Counted from the first letter of the stretch, positions 1 through 12,441 are shown. The stretch: DNA of 64,000 nt from Stratiolaelaps scimitus (GCA_019614645.1 JABWDB010000048.1:1619501-1683500), one strand, 5' to 3'. Numbers and translations are program-made. The notes: generated by a model from the sequence alone, not told the origin.

Positions 1-125
1 AATAATGATTTCAATATAGTGATGATAATAATAATAATAATAGTATTAATACTGAAGATATGAATGGCGATACGACGAGTGGATATTATACGTAACACGG
101 TTTAATATCGCATAGAGGTATTCAT

Positions 126-260
126 GGTAAAGGTTGTATTGGTTTATTAAAGGAACTGCAATCTCGCAATGCTTAAGCTCTCTTAGATGTCATCACGCAG
201 CGGGGCTCGAACCTGCGGTCTCTGGCTTCCGATAACCAGAGACTTAGCCGTTCAAGGTGG
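126..260 (-). repeat. SINE-A copy, near full length
   Basis: tRNA-derived short interspersed element, read on the minus strand. In sense orientation it has an A-box-like start, an 8-bp hairpin (ctctggtt/aagccagag), a B box resembling ggttcgagccc, and the family's 3' end, whose sense sequence runs gcttaagcat, then gcagttccttt, then aataaacc and ctttacc. The family is recognised because the same order of blocks recurs at least a dozen times in this window. It codes for nothing; such elements are transcribed by RNA polymerase III and copied by a partner LINE (family knowledge). Confidence 0.8.
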
Positions 261-270
261 GAAAAAGATG

Positions 271-1138
271 TCGTTTTGTGACATCTTTCAAGTTTTCAAC
301 TTACAAACTTACTTCTATGTAATAGTAGCTGAATATCTCAGTAATATAATGAAGCTATTTGGCTATTATTATTATTATTATCAACTGAAGGGATAACGTC
401 GGGGACTTAAAACCATAAGGTCTCCGGTTCGAATCCCACTGGGTACGAATGAATTGATGCGGTATCCAGTTGCAGATTTGTCTTATATAGTCACTATTCA
501 GTATTATTATTATTATAATTATTATGACAACAACATAGCGGAACAAAAAAAAACGGCTCGTGGTTACAATACAATGTGATTTGCGAGTTTTTATCGCCGA
601 GGTTCTCACCTCGAAGAACCTCTTCTGCTTTGGTTAGCCAGTTACCACTGATGAGCTGGTACCCACCGAACGAGAGACGAAATCCAAAACGAGACGTCCC
701 TTCGAAGGAACTTTGGGACTCGATCTTGAATAGACTGTCATACATACTAGACTACTTCTGTGCCATTGTTTAAAACATCCCACGCCCCCAACGGACTTCA
801 TGCCGTTGTTATATCGTCTTTGCTACGTTACATCTCTGAATGTGATTAGCATTTTTTGTTATATTACCGACGTTTAAGTTCCACAAGCTCTATATCGCCG
901 TACTTGTAAAAGGCCTTTACCGAAATAAAATAAAAAAAGACCATCACCGTTCGCGACATTTGTCGAGCTAATCGCATTCAGTGGCCCCTCCTCGATTTCC
1001 CTGGAGACGTTCCAAATCCATCTTCAATGTCACTGTGTGGTGATGATAGATCCCATTTGTGGTCGAGGACAATCGGGCGTCTTACGAGGCGCGAATTCGA
1101 CTCTGACCACTTCGACTCGAGTGGCCAATTTCAGAGAA
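271..1138. other. no gene seen
   Basis: AT-rich sequence with short (TTA)n tracts near 365-380 and 505-530 and the tRNA-like fragment listed separately. Short reading frames on both strands resemble no family I know. Confidence 0.6.
380..480 (+). repeat. tRNA-like fragment with B box
   Basis: Contains ggttcgaatcc, an exact RNA polymerase III B box, preceded by ggtctcc and followed by cactgggtacgaatg. I could not fold a complete cloverleaf: the T stem pairs poorly and no convincing A box is present. It is most likely a remnant of another tRNA-derived SINE, since its 3' part does not match SINE-A or SINE-B. Confidence 0.4.
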
Positions 1139-1268
1139 TGGTAAATGGTAAATGTTTATTGGTTTATTAAAGGAGCTGCAATTTTACAATGCTTAAGCTC
1201 TCGCATATGTCATCACACAGCGGGGCTCGAACCTGCGGCCTCTGGCTTCCGACAGCCAGAGGTAAGCT
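1139..1268 (-). repeat. SINE-A copy lacking the A-box end
   Basis: Minus-strand copy with the conserved 3' end, B box and a 9-bp version of the internal hairpin (cctctggct/agccagagg). It stops just before the A box. The 3' tail consists of repeated ggtaaat units, a simple-repeat tail common in tRNA SINEs. Confidence 0.8.
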
Positions 1269-1856
1269 ACAATGCAAATGTTTCCCTTTATGTCGGATAT
1301 TGATTATGCCCAAGTTGCTATCGAACATGTTCACTATTGTTACCGTTCTTACGATTTGCAACGGTTGCACCATTTTACTAGGAATCTAGATATGTACACC
1401 ATCATGTGAATACATGATGAATATTATCTATAGTATTGATTATGATTGATTTCGTATGATCATGTCGCTTTTGGACACACATCTCGAATTTTCCTTCAAG
1501 GATGGCGGCCAGAATGGAGTCTCAAATTCATTTTCGGAGTCGACGTTATCGAGTACCATCATAAGTTACGTTTCAAACTTCACCTGCTCTTGTAAAAATG
1601 ACTACGTCATGGTTTTTTTTTGGTTTTCTTTAGGAAGAACTCTTCCTTTATCGGAGGATAACGGTATATCAACATGGTTTACAATGTATCGATAAGAACG
1701 CTTCTGCCTCTGGGACAATCTTCCTTCTTTTGTTGGATATGGGTAATTATTATCGCTATAATTAAAGATGTAGAGGTTCTTCTATTATAACAATGATAAT
1801 TATTCGGTATTATAACATTGATAATTACTGCATGGGATGGCCATAGTAGGTAAGAT

Positions 1857-1949
1857 AAAGGTAAAGGTAAAGCTTTATTGATTTACTAAAGGAACTGCAT
1901 AGAATGCTTAAGTTCTCTTATATGTCATGCAACGGGATTCGAACCTAAG
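1857..1949 (-). repeat. SINE-A 3' half, diverged
   Basis: Minus-strand fragment. The tail is three gtaaag repeats, followed by the family's conserved 3' block, with a short deletion where other copies read attttaca, and a diverged B box (sense ggttcgaatccc). The A-box half is missing. Confidence 0.7.
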
Positions 1950-2279
1950 TGCATATGTGCAATGTCTTTTACTTTAATGAAGTAAAGTAATCATTATCCC
2001 TGAATGGTCCTAAAACCGCTATACAAAATAGGCCGGGCTTTGTGGACGCAGCGCGCGTTTTTGCGCCTGTTTGGATTTCGCGCGCCGGCTTCTTTAGCGT
2101 ATCTAAATGAAACCACTATTCACGCAAGCGTAAAGGATTCATGGGACTCCGACTGAGGACTACGGACATTAATACGTTCGTTCAAAGGCCGTCCAGCCTC
2201 CAACCAGGGTGGGGCTAGTAGACTCGACCTTATCACGTGGCACATTTACTTTAAACATCGTCACTAGCCGAGTCTCCAG

Positions 2280-2422
2280 GTGGCATTGTGCGCACACAGG
2301 TTCGATCGGCACCGTTACACGTTTGCATTTAAAGGGCGTCCGTGTTACTAAGCAATTCAAAGTGGCAATTCCGTAGACGCTGTTAAATGTTTAAGGCTGA
2401 CAATCAGCCCGAAAACATTTAA
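2280..2422 (+). repeat. SINE-B copy with 3' hairpin
   Basis: Second tRNA-like family. The block order is caggttcgatcggc (B box), then acatttgcattt-like sequence, then cgtcttatgaagcaat-like sequence, then gttaaatgt. The same order is seen at 7078, 14440 and 49384. Its 3' end holds an imperfect hairpin: ttaaatgttt at 2383-2392 pairs with aaacatttaa at 2413-2422, with ggctg/cagcc inside. Confidence 0.6.
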
Positions 2423-2664
2423 GCACCTTTGCCAGGTGCTAGAATTGTCACCCCTCACGGGGACTATGACCCCCACCCCCCACACACTATTTTCTCTGCT
2501 GGTTGAATCGCCTGCATCTGAGTTATTAGACGTACACACGGCTAACGAACACTTTTCAGCACTGAATCGAATACTGACGAATTACTGTGCACCTATCTGA
2601 TACAGTCGAATATTGAAGAATAGAGACATCGAGTGGATGTATAATAACAATATTATTCAGAGCA

Positions 2665-2670
2665 TTTATT
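2665..2670 (-). terminator. poly(A) signal of the secreted-protein gene
   Basis: On the minus strand this reads AATAAA, about 147 bases beyond the stop codon at 2817-2819. Position and motif suit the cleavage and polyadenylation signal of the upstream gene. Confidence 0.5.
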
Positions 2671-2816
2671 TTTCATTATTATTTCATATGTACATGTTTC
2701 CCAAAGCACTGTCATATTTACAAGTGTGTCAGGTCGCGATCGCGTAGGAATATCGCGTATAGAAGGCGACCTGGAGATTAAGAAAACTTACGAGGCTAAG
2801 GGATTTCTCTCTTCCT

Positions 2817-3536
2817 TCACCAGCCATTGGCCGTTTGTCCACCAGAGATGGAGACAGCTGAACGAGGTTCAATAATCCCTGAGCCATCGGTGATCGACCC
2901 GTGGTCTCCACCAATGACAATTCCTCCGTTTACGCCGGTGGCAGGCGGTGGCAGCGGCAAGGCCGGGGGCGCATGAGCTACGTAAACCTGACTCTGCTGA
3001 TCTGGCTCTTGGATGTATTCAATCCTAGGTGCAAGTGCAGGACCACGCACTACCTGCACGATCCGGACAGATGACGGTCCGGGCCTCTGAACGTTGACTA
3101 GTTGCGGACCTCCGGTTTGATGAAGGAGCCGTTGCACTGTGGCAGGGCCAGAGCTCTTAGAAATGACACGAATGAAACTCTGTGGCTCTGGAGGACCTTG
3201 GACTTTAATGACCTGCGGCGCACCCCCGGACACCTCGTGTACTCGAATAATTTGGCCGGGCTGGTTGTGCTCTTCGAGCCGAATCACTGGTCGTGCATTG
3301 TGCGAATGTATCTCGTGTAGACGAGGTCCGCCAGAAGCGGCACCACCTTGTAGAGCGCCCCCATGAACGCCTACCGAGGACCCAATCACAGATCCCGCCG
3401 TAGGCCCGTAGGAAACCGCGCTGACGGCGCCAATCGCTGGTGCGGCACCCGCTGCCGCAATGGACCCTCCGGAATCTCCGATAAAACCGGCGCTCGCAAC
3501 AGCCACTGTCACCGAAACAAATACAAATGCTTTCAT
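2817..3536 (-). CDS. secreted cuticle-type repeat protein, 239 aa
   Basis: The predicted product has a typical signal peptide (MKAFVFVSVTVAVASA, residues 1-16), a Gly/Ala/Ser-rich stretch (about 18-71), and then a region (about 78-190) of roughly 12-14-residue units. Each unit contains a hydrophobic-polar-hydrophobic core: VIRL, IIRV, VIKV, FIRV, LVNV, VRIV. The units are separated by Pro/Gly/Gln-rich linkers. The tail is Pro-rich and then Gly-rich. Signal peptide, low complexity and short beta-prone repeats are usual in arthropod cuticle and other extracellular-matrix proteins; the exact family is not recognised and no chitin-binding R&R motif is visible. I chose this ATG because the signal peptide starts here. 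The frame stays open upstream to another ATG at 3662, but a TATA box lies between the two. No intron is needed. Confidence 0.72.
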   Translation of the reverse strand: MKAFVFVSVTVAVASAGFIGDSGGSIAAAGAAPAIGAVSAVSYGPTAGSVIGSSVGVHGGALQGGAASGGPRLHEIHSHNARPVIRLEEHNQPGQIIRVHEVSGGAPQVIKVQGPPEPQSFIRVISKSSGPATVQRLLHQTGGPQLVNVQRPGPSSVRIVQVVRGPALAPRIEYIQEPDQQSQVYVAHAPPALPLPPPATGVNGGIVIGGDHGSITDGSGIIEPRSAVSISGGQTANGW

Positions 3537-3609
3537 TCTGACTTCAAAGGTAGATGCAGCTGATTTGATCGCGTCAAGCTGATTTGTTTCCAGCTCGAAT
3601 GGAGCCGTT

Positions 3610-3617
3610 CTTATAAA
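3610..3617 (-). promoter_or_regulatory. TATA box of the secreted-protein gene
   Basis: Minus strand reads TTTATAAG, 74-81 bases upstream of the chosen ATG at 3536. A possible initiator (TCAGCT, 3577-3582) follows about 35 bases downstream, slightly farther than usual. This would give a short 5' leader of about 45 bases and argues against translation starting at 3662. Confidence 0.5.
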
Positions 3618-4756
3618 CGGGTCTGTTCTCACCTGCTCGAGCGATAACATGAACGCTCGCAATCTGGATGAAAGCGGCCGGCCGCACCAGACCTATGACA
3701 TAATACCTCGTGGTTTGTTCGCTGCTGAAAGTCCACACGGCAGGAGGCGCTCAAGCAGCGGGATGACGATCTATAAACGTGTTATCTTAATTACGATCAA
3801 TCTAATAGGCATTTCGAAGCTATTTCCGTCCGCTGAATCAATTAGCTCAATGCAATCGATTTTCTATGCAGTTTCTGCCGTCGTCTCGTTGGCTCGGGCT
3901 AGCTTCTAGACACGTGATCGAAATCTACAGCGGCAGGTCTTCGCACAGCGTTTGTAAATTAGAACGATATTCAGTCGAAAGAATAAGATTATCGCTTGTG
4001 AACAAGAGGAAAATTCTGCCTTAGTTTAACCCGCGGCAAATGCTATTGTTTTAATGTCAGCGGGACCCGGCCAGATGCGGACGTTCGGCTGATCCGCTGA
4101 AGTGCTTTGTTACGTGTAAGCCGCGCCACGTTCACGGCCTCTTTGTCTCTGCAGGACTCGAGCTCGGGAAAAGCTAATCTCTCGCTCCAGGGCGAGGGTG
4201 CAAACTCTCTCGCAAGAAGAATAACTGACCTTGTGTGTTCTGGACAAGGCTAAATCAGGCCGAGGCGGACAACGGAGTGCTTCTCCATCATGGGGCGATT
4301 TTGCCGAAAACATAACGGCTCACATAGAGCCCAGCCGTCCTCTTCGTGCAGATGGCTCCTTTGCCATGAGTATTATAAGAGAAATAGTAGCAGGAAAACT
4401 AGTGGTATAGATTTGCAATCAAACCCTGCCAGGAGCGGGGAATCTTTGGGTCAGCTGAAAACAGCAACAGCTACTAGAATAACTACTATATGATATTATA
4501 CTGCTTGGTTTCTATTTATTTTCTAACAAATCAACAAATGACCAAACGAACACTAAAAGTATTAACAAGGTAAATTTAATGATCACATTTTTCAAATGCT
4601 ATGATACTATAATGACAGGTACATATACCTCCTACGGCACACTATTTTAGTGGAAAATTCTGTAAGCACTCTACCGAAGAAATTAACGAATCGCCATCGG
4701 TGATGCACCCAGCTTTAGTCAACTCAAACCGTAATATCACAGCAACCATTGTGAAA
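3618..4756. other. no gene seen
   Basis: Upstream flank of the secreted-protein gene, moderately GC-rich to 4300 and then AT-rich. It would include any distal regulatory sequence of that gene, but no specific motif can be named. The short open frames look like chance. Confidence 0.5.
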
Positions 4757-4806
4757 TGCATTGTCAAAAATTGCAGTTCCTTTAATTAAACCGAGGTAAA
4801 CCTTTA
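4757..4806 (+). repeat. SINE-A 3'-end fragment
   Basis: Plus-strand match to the family 3' end only (gcattgt...aaattgcagttccttt...taaacc...ctttt). Everything upstream of the end block is missing or unrecognisable, as expected for a 5'-truncated or very old copy. Confidence 0.6.
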
Positions 4807-4812
4807 AACGCT

Positions 4813-6354
4813 ATCTGTTACCACAAAATTGGTCAACTTTAAAGATTCGGAGACCATATCTCATTTCGGACCGGCGACGTTGCCTAGAAATGTGCCTTTC
4901 GCGGTCCAAACTTTTGCCCTGGCCAGCCCCCACATGAAGGACTATCCAATCAGATGCTCAGATGCCGTATACCTCCGTCCCGCCCCAGGTCGACGCATTC
5001 GAGGTGAGCCCAGTTGTAAATTCTGAGCAAGAATCCACAGAATCTGAACGAACAGTGCTCGTCTCGATCAGCCACTCGTGTTGTAAAACATTGTCGAAGC
5101 CACTCAATCCAAGTCAGGAGCTGAATTAAGGTAAGCCTCCAACGTAGACGACAGGGACGTTTAACCTACATTATAGTTGTTTGGAGGATCCCAGATTTAA
5201 GGTGATTTCCCATGAAATGACCTTAAATGTCCGATGTCATCCGTGCGGTGTCACTTGAGAATGAGAACCTTATTAAGAACCTATTCCACACGAATGCGTG
5301 TGACGGAATACGTGTCACATATATCTCGTAGATATGTGCATAGACCTGCATCCGTTCGTATCTTATCATGGTCTTGCGGATGCTATAATCCTCATCTGTA
5401 CAATCATCTACCCACAATTTTAATATGGAAGCGTGCCTTATGTTTTTTTATTTATTATTCCTTTTAGTGATCGCTTTTATGCGAGACTGTTATTTGGACA
5501 AATGAGATCGGCGAATTCGTTTCAATTCAAATACGCCTTCATTAGCCAAACCTTTATTTGTCATTATTGATTAGCGATTGAAACGGCGTCACAGGATGCA
5601 GGGTTATGTTGATCCGATGATCAAACTGATATTAGAAATTTGTGAAACGTATGAAAACAATTTCTGGACGATCATTCGAATAGATTTCTCATCAACCATC
5701 GCGAGCTGGGTGGGGGGGTACTGTCCCTCATGTGCCCGGAACACTTAACCTACATCACGGGCTGGCACGCTGATCTGGATATCGGCAATATCGGAAACTG
5801 CGTCAGGCTTGTCGCTCAACTTACTTGCTTGTGTATGTTTGTCCGCTTGTAAGTTACTGCTCCCAGGGTGACACCGACCGACCACCCCCCCACACGTTGT
5901 CTAGTACAGACACCCTCATCTTGCCCTGGGCATCTCGGCTTTCTCTTCAAGGCGCCCACCAACATTGGTCTCGCCTGCCGCGCAGACAACAACAGTGGTC
6001 CTCTACCACTCCTGGCCGGCTGCACCAGTCCACGGCCAGCGAGCACGATGACGCTTGAGGCTCGGATGCTCGGACCCAGACTCAATCCGGCAGTAGCCAG
6101 CTCAGATCAGATCCGACAGAGGGGGCAGATCGCCAGATAGCGACCCAGCGTAAGCGAGACCGGGTGCATAATTGTCTGTGGAGATATCGACAGTCCGTTA
6201 GTATGCACTCTCGTAGGGGTAGTCGCCGTAGCAGTAGTAGTCGTTGTTGTTGTAGGAGGAGTAGGAGATTGCAGGGACAGAGAAACTACATGGACACACC
6301 GAAAGGTAGGCAGCCTACAGAAGTGATCGCAACAAACAAGAAGACGACGATAGT

Positions 6355-6394
<40 letters not shown>

Positions 6395-7077
6395 GAGAGA
6401 GAGCTGAATAAAAGATACAGAGGAGCAAGAAAACAGGCGACCCACTCGTATAGAATGGACACCACGTCACGGGACGTGGAGACTACAGATAAGTTGCAGC
6501 CGACGACCCACGATTCAATAGAATCTGCATTGCATCATGTGCCTCCACGGATTGGCCGCCTCATGGATCTGCTATGTGGTAAGCTGGCAGTCGATGATAG
6601 CACACAAAGGTCACTGGCCGGAATAGGCCCACTTGGCCTCGTGGGGTTTATTCGGATCAGTTCACCGAGCAGAACTAAATCGGACGTAAAATTCCTGTAT
6701 ATATATATATATATATATGTATATAGCAATAAGAACATCATGACCGTTACTGCTTTGTCGATGGCAACACGGTGCAGGTTTATCCTAAGTCTATTTTATA
6801 ATGTAAAATAAATAATACGTTCAGGAGTAGTTCACCGAATATAACGCTCAACAATTTCTACTACAAGCGAAACCTTAGAACTCGAGATGCATGTAAATAT
6901 ATCGGGTAAAGCCTTCATCGCACGCAAAGACATGTCCGACTTCGTCTAAACAGTTTAGCTGAAGACGTTCTCGATAACGAAGCTTGAAGTAAGACAGCGC
7001 TTGTCTTTCGTTAAGGCTGAAGAAATAATGTCTTGCAGAGCTCATTAGCAGTCTGAGCACGGAAGTGCTTTCGGCAT
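4813..7077. other. no gene seen; GA and TA arrays
   Basis: Holds a (GA)n tract at 6354-6403 and a TA run at 6698-6718. Reading frames across the GA tract encode only Ser-Leu or Arg-Glu runs. Splice-donor-like sites occur at 5005 and 5131 without convincing exons beside them. Confidence 0.5.
6354..6403. repeat. (GA)n microsatellite
   Basis: About 50 bases of alternating purines with single interruptions (gata, gtga). Any protein predicted across it is an artefact. Confidence 0.9.
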
Positions 7078-7215
7078 AAGGCTTCATAAGAGGGAAACCC
7101 CCCCCCCCCGCCCCCTTTGTTTCTAAATGCAAACGTACAACGCCGGGGATTGAACCCGGCTTGTGTACAGCTACATGTTGACCATCCGGTTGCAGGGCTG
7201 CAGGCGCGCACGAGT
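7078..7215 (-). repeat. SINE-B copy split by a C-rich run
   Basis: Minus-strand copy. Reading from the plus strand: aaggcttcataagaggg, a C11 run at about 7099-7109, then taaatgcaaacgt, acgccggggattgaaccc (B box reversed), then ccggttgcagg near the A-box end. The block order matches the copies at 14440 and 49384. Confidence 0.65.
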
Positions 7216-10200
7216 GGACCAGCAGATTCGGTCATGAGCAGCGCAATATCATCTGGTCGAAGGGTAGAATCGTTCGTCGCGCAGACGGCAGCGTTGCTCG
7301 TTCGGTAGGTGCGCCTAGTATAGTATAATAGATGTTATGGCTAGGGCAAGAGGACACCCTCACGGGCCGTCGTCGATGGAAAACGAGCTGCTCGGCGACT
7401 TGTTCGTAGACAGACTGAGGATACCCGTGCTTCGGCCCTTCGTACATGCGACTGCCCGGAACCCGCAAGTACACCGTGGTACAGGTTTCCTCCAGTGGTC
7501 GACGTCGTTCGTATAAAAACGACTTTGTCGCTGACAGATACCCCCGCCCTTCCCAAGCCCACGATGGGTGACGCCTGCTTAGGAACTGGCTGACTCTTCG
7601 TGCTTACAGATGCGGCCGCATTACATCTGCGTCTACATAGAGCGAGAGAGAGAGAGAGAGAGAGAGACATGAGCGAGTGGTATAGTGTAGCAGGACCCCC
7701 GGTTCACCCGCTCAGAATGTGTGTGCGTGTGTCCGTCTGCCATTTCGCCCATTGCACACATAACTATCACCGAAACCCCACGACCACCCCACCACAACGA
7801 CCACTACTCACAGGTTGGAGCTGGTCGAAAGGCCGCCCGTCTGTTCCCTCACGTATAGCCCCCCCCACCCCCTCCCGTGGGGCCTCGGGGGCTGACGTGC
7901 TCCCCACTGCTGCCAAGAACAACAACAACAGCGGCGACGACAACATCGACAATATGGGTACATTAACGCCGCCATTTCGGCCAGGGTGGGCAGGTTGGTT
8001 GTGCTGCTGCTGCTGGTGGTGGTCGTGGTTTGTTTGTTGGTTGCCGTTCCGTGTGGAGGATGTTGACCGCGAGTTGTTGGCTGGCAGACGGCAGTGGTAA
8101 CATCGGTGGTGTGCAATCCGCCACCGTCCGTAAGGCTATTCAATTCAATGATGGTAGCGTGGGGTCGACGACTGCCAGCGGTTGTCTCCATCTCGAAACA
8201 GCCATTTGCGGCTGCCAGCGGGAGGTTTGTGGCCTGCCCCGAAGGAGCAGGCCACATAAGGCCTCGAGGCCGAGGCAGAGCGACACAGCTGAGCACAGCG
8301 AAATGGTAAATCCACCACTGTGCCGACGGACAGCGTGAGGGTGTCGCGGCTGACGGCAGCGACAGCAGCACTAACATCGCATGTAGACTACGCGCGCTAG
8401 CTAGGTTGGCAGGCACGTGCGAAAAAATCATGCACGGCTAACCTCAGGTGGAAACCGGCCGATGAAAGCCGATCCTACTCAGATGTATGGCCAACGGTTC
8501 GACTATGCGCGCCACATCTAAAACCCAAACAGGCCACTAATATTTTCTCTGCGTGTCATCATCATATAGGTAACAGGTAATTTTCTCAGCAAACCCTTTC
8601 TTGTTCCAAGAAGTCCTCGAAAATTCTCCAATCTCCAAATCATGTGAAGCTGCCCGTATCACGTTTGCTGACGTGATATACCATCGCAATCAGCGGCGCG
8701 CGAATTTGAAAATTGGCCACGTCTCTGCCGGTCACGTCTTTCCTTTGCGTTGGACACTACGGGGACATAGCCGCTGCAGGCAACATCTAGAATTGCCGTA
8801 GGAAATTAGAATACCGCTCGGGTCCGGCCGCCATCGTATCCCGATCCTGGCGGAGTACGGGGAGCCGTACGAGGCGGGCCCGCCTGCCACAGAGCAGGTG
8901 TATTATGTATGTGAGCCGCTGGTGCGGGATTTGATCGGTCAGCAGGTGGGTCATAGCTAGAGTTAGCCATGTGGAATTCACGATGTGTGATTCCTCTGCA
9001 TATGAACTGTCCCACGTGCAAGTTATACAGGTTCCGTAAGCGTTTGTCTGTTGCGGCAAGGATGTGTTTAATCTATTAGGAATGGAAAGTAAAGCATGAC
9101 TTCATGATGGGTGGGCAGGCGAATAGGTAAATTGTGACCTGCAGTTGCAGAACTGAGCCTGCTTGACGTATGATCCCTGATCCATTGTCAGTTTGTTATA
9201 CCATCAATTGATACTTCTGTCGATGCGGGATTTCGCTGCTGAAGACGAATACATAGAAATTTATGGAATTAAACGTTGACGATTGTAGTGGACACTCAAA
9301 CATACAATATCGGCATTTCAAATCCATTTCGAAGATCGTTTCAACCGATATTTTGGGGATACGGCCCTGCGGGCGCATGAGATATTGCAAATTTGTGTTC
9401 ACTCTTTGAACGAGGATTGCAGGAAACCTGTGCCGTTATGACGAGTTCTATGCTCGTAATGGAGCTACCGCCTTTGGAGGACATGCCGCGCCCAAATCCC
9501 GATCGATCTGACTTTGAACTTCAGCATGGGTTTGGTGGACTGCCTCAGGACGCTACAAGGCATATCCTAAACCTCGGCCTCGATGGTTAGTGGTGCCTTC
9601 TCTAATCTCCACATGAAGTCGAGTAGTTCCTGACGGCTAGGCGAAAAATGGACAAGCGTTCTTATTTCTAGGTCGTGACCCTTGGCCCGTAATTGCACAG
9701 TTGTTCTTATTACCGTCTTGTGATCCATCATGGCTCAGGGGGCAGCCCTTCTTGGGGACGAGGTGTATTCTTGTTACCGAGGCACGGCTCAGTCATCAAA
9801 CGTAGTTCATTATGTTGATGAAAACTGAGTCTAGGCTAGAAGAATATCTTCTCGCGAAGTTAACAACAGTCAGAATAACCACATTAACATAGTTTGTACA
9901 ATGTTCACGACGTAGAATTGTCGAGCATCGCACACCATCAATTAGACAATCGAATGTTGAATATTTAGAAAATTCTGTTTTGATTACAGGAAGGTCCAGG
10001 AACAGCTGCATAGGATAAGCAAACTTATGTTGAACAAGCAAAGACGTCTGCGGCTGCAAAAATCGAAAAAAAAAATGAGTCTTTTGTCGAAGCAACCCCA
10101 TTTCGACTTTATAGCATATAGCGTGCAGAGTAGCCCAAGCGTAGCTTGTGGCCACGTCGGCGGGTGCGTGGCTTGCACTTTGCGGCAAAGTTTGGTTTTA

Positions 10201-12441
10201 ATTGTGACCGCCACATGCTATCTGCATATAACACGTCGATATTCGAGTTTCGGGTAGTGCTCTGACGCATGATTGCGAGTGTGCTGTAATCTCTCTTGTG
10301 AAACATGTATACACCATACTTACGATATGACCCGAGATAGAAATTAATTTAAATTTTAACTATGAATAAACGATAAATATATATAATAAAATTGAAAAAT
10401 TAAAGGTGATTTAGAAAAAAACAAACAAAAGGTAAAAGAGAATATTCTTTGTTTAATTCTCAATTAACCTTTACAATTTGAGAGCAGCAAACACACTCTA
10501 AAGTACCCAGACAACGCGGATTAGTAATAGCTCACTAGAAGCGAATTTGCCACATCCAGATTAATTTTTTTGATTCCCCAAACCGACAATATTGTGGGAT
10601 GCTACGGAATATTTTGTCGTGTGCAGGCGGATCAAAACGACTACGTGCGTAGTCGTTTTCATCTGGCTGTGAAAGGTTTTCAGATAAATTTCTGCAAAGC
10701 GACAGAACTATGACCGGACACCACAAGAAGGCCTGACACCCGTCCGAGACTGCTCCTATAATTATTGTATATGAAATAAATTATTGTTTGGCGAACACGT
10801 ATAATACCGTAATACTATCGGATAGTATTGTATAATATCATACCTATATATTGAAAAATAAAATAAAAAGAAAAGACGGGCCAGTTTATTCCAGTAGTTC
10901 GAAACAGTGGAGTCTCCGTGTTTGGTTAAATGTGAAAAAGTGATTTTCTGAGTTTCTTAAACGATACGAACATCAGAGACATCTCCAGTATCGACATTTA
11001 TATATTTCTCGCCGCGCATTGGGAGCTCTTACACATGTTGGCCCTCCCTTGTTGTCGTATCACGCGAACAAATATCGATACTAACTCGTTCCCGCCACGT
11101 CAGATGCCTGAATTTTTTAAAAAGAAAGCGTGCATGCCTGATATTGGAAGATTATTTTTTCATATTTATTTAAATTTTTTGTCTTATATTAAATTGCTTT
11201 TTATTTAATTTCGTGATTATTTTAATTTGATTTTTATAATTATCATATTATAAAATATATATATATATATATTTAATATTAAAACAAAATCAATCCGCAC
11301 TTAACACCTTCCGTACACCTTCCGAACATAGAAACTAAATATACCTTTAGATATCTCCTGGATAAAATTTCATTGGCACGGCTGAAATCGCTCAGCGTCG
11401 ATAGTTGCCAGGATAATGCGAGTAACAGTAAAGCGAAGGCCTTCGATATGCCCTCTCCGAATACAGCCGATGGCGCAAGAGCTGACAAAGCCCACTTACC
11501 GCATCACGGCAGCACTCGAATAATGTTTTTGTATATTTCTCGCCAGTATTTCAGCTGATGTAAAGACTATAGCAACAGGGAGTCAACAATGGCCACGAAA
11601 TTCTTTGTGTGGATAGTGGGCCATTATGTCATAAGGGCTCTCGGAATGATTATGTATACGCGCTACCACTGGCGACATTCGGATCGAAACGGAAAAACGC
11701 TATTTAGGACAATATTGCCATAGAATGACTAAGTGTCCTTAAAGCGAGCGTTTTTTGTGGCCTCTGTATAATCGATTCTATTGTTCTAGGTGTGTTCGAG
11801 GTCGCCTTACGGCGGTGGGATGATGACCTTCGTGCGGCCCGAAAGGTGACGCTGCCCTTGCCGATGAACAATACAAGACGTTTTGGCGAAATAGACTCTT
11901 CGCCACAATACATAACGTATACCATCCGCGATTGGTAGTGAGCAAGTTGAGCCGGCTTATCTGGCCACCTCGTAGTATTCAGGTCGTTCCGTTTCGAGAG
12001 GGTCTCGTAATTGCTGGCGCCTCAGTTTACTCTATACCCTAGGCCGAATCACTACACTATGGGGCTTCGGCGTATATGTTGTCCAGCTGGTTGAGATGTT
12101 TCCGTAAGTTGTACTGATAATAACATAAGCGTACGTTGACGTCGGGAGCTCAGTCATTGTGGTACGGTTTGATATCAGTACAGGTTTGTCGTCCACCGAA
12201 GCCTTGTACGGAATATATATAACAATAGGAAATAGCAGAACTATTTGGCAGAAAGGTGTCGCGAACCGAAGGCCGGCAGCAACTCGTCGGTGCTCGGACA
12301 GGAACTCATCGGCTTTGCGAAGCACGTGAAGTACAAAAAAGTCCTGCAAACACATGAAGTCCTGGACAGAGGGCAACTTGAATGTAACGGGCAACGGAGA
12401 GACTGTGCTGACTTATCTACCTGTGTGCATTTTATAGGTAG
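7216..12441. other. no gene seen
   Basis: 7.6-8.4 kb is GC-rich with (GA)n at 7643-7668 and triplet runs such as (CTG/TGG)n near 8000. Open frames of up to about 207 residues there are rich in Ser/Thr/Cys runs and look like chance. From about 10.3 to 11.3 kb the sequence is strongly AT-rich, with a TA run at 11254-11272 and a 12-bp palindrome at 10634-10659. No conserved protein is recognised on either strand. Confidence 0.5.

Noticed and set aside
3537..3662. 42-codon N-terminal extension of the secreted protein (ATG at 3662)
   Set aside because: It lies upstream of the TATA box and would bury the obvious signal peptide inside the protein.
7808..8431. 207-residue minus-strand reading frame
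   Set aside because: Runs of Thr, Ser, Cys and Arg from triplet repeats; no domain or signal; GC-rich DNA gives long chance frames.
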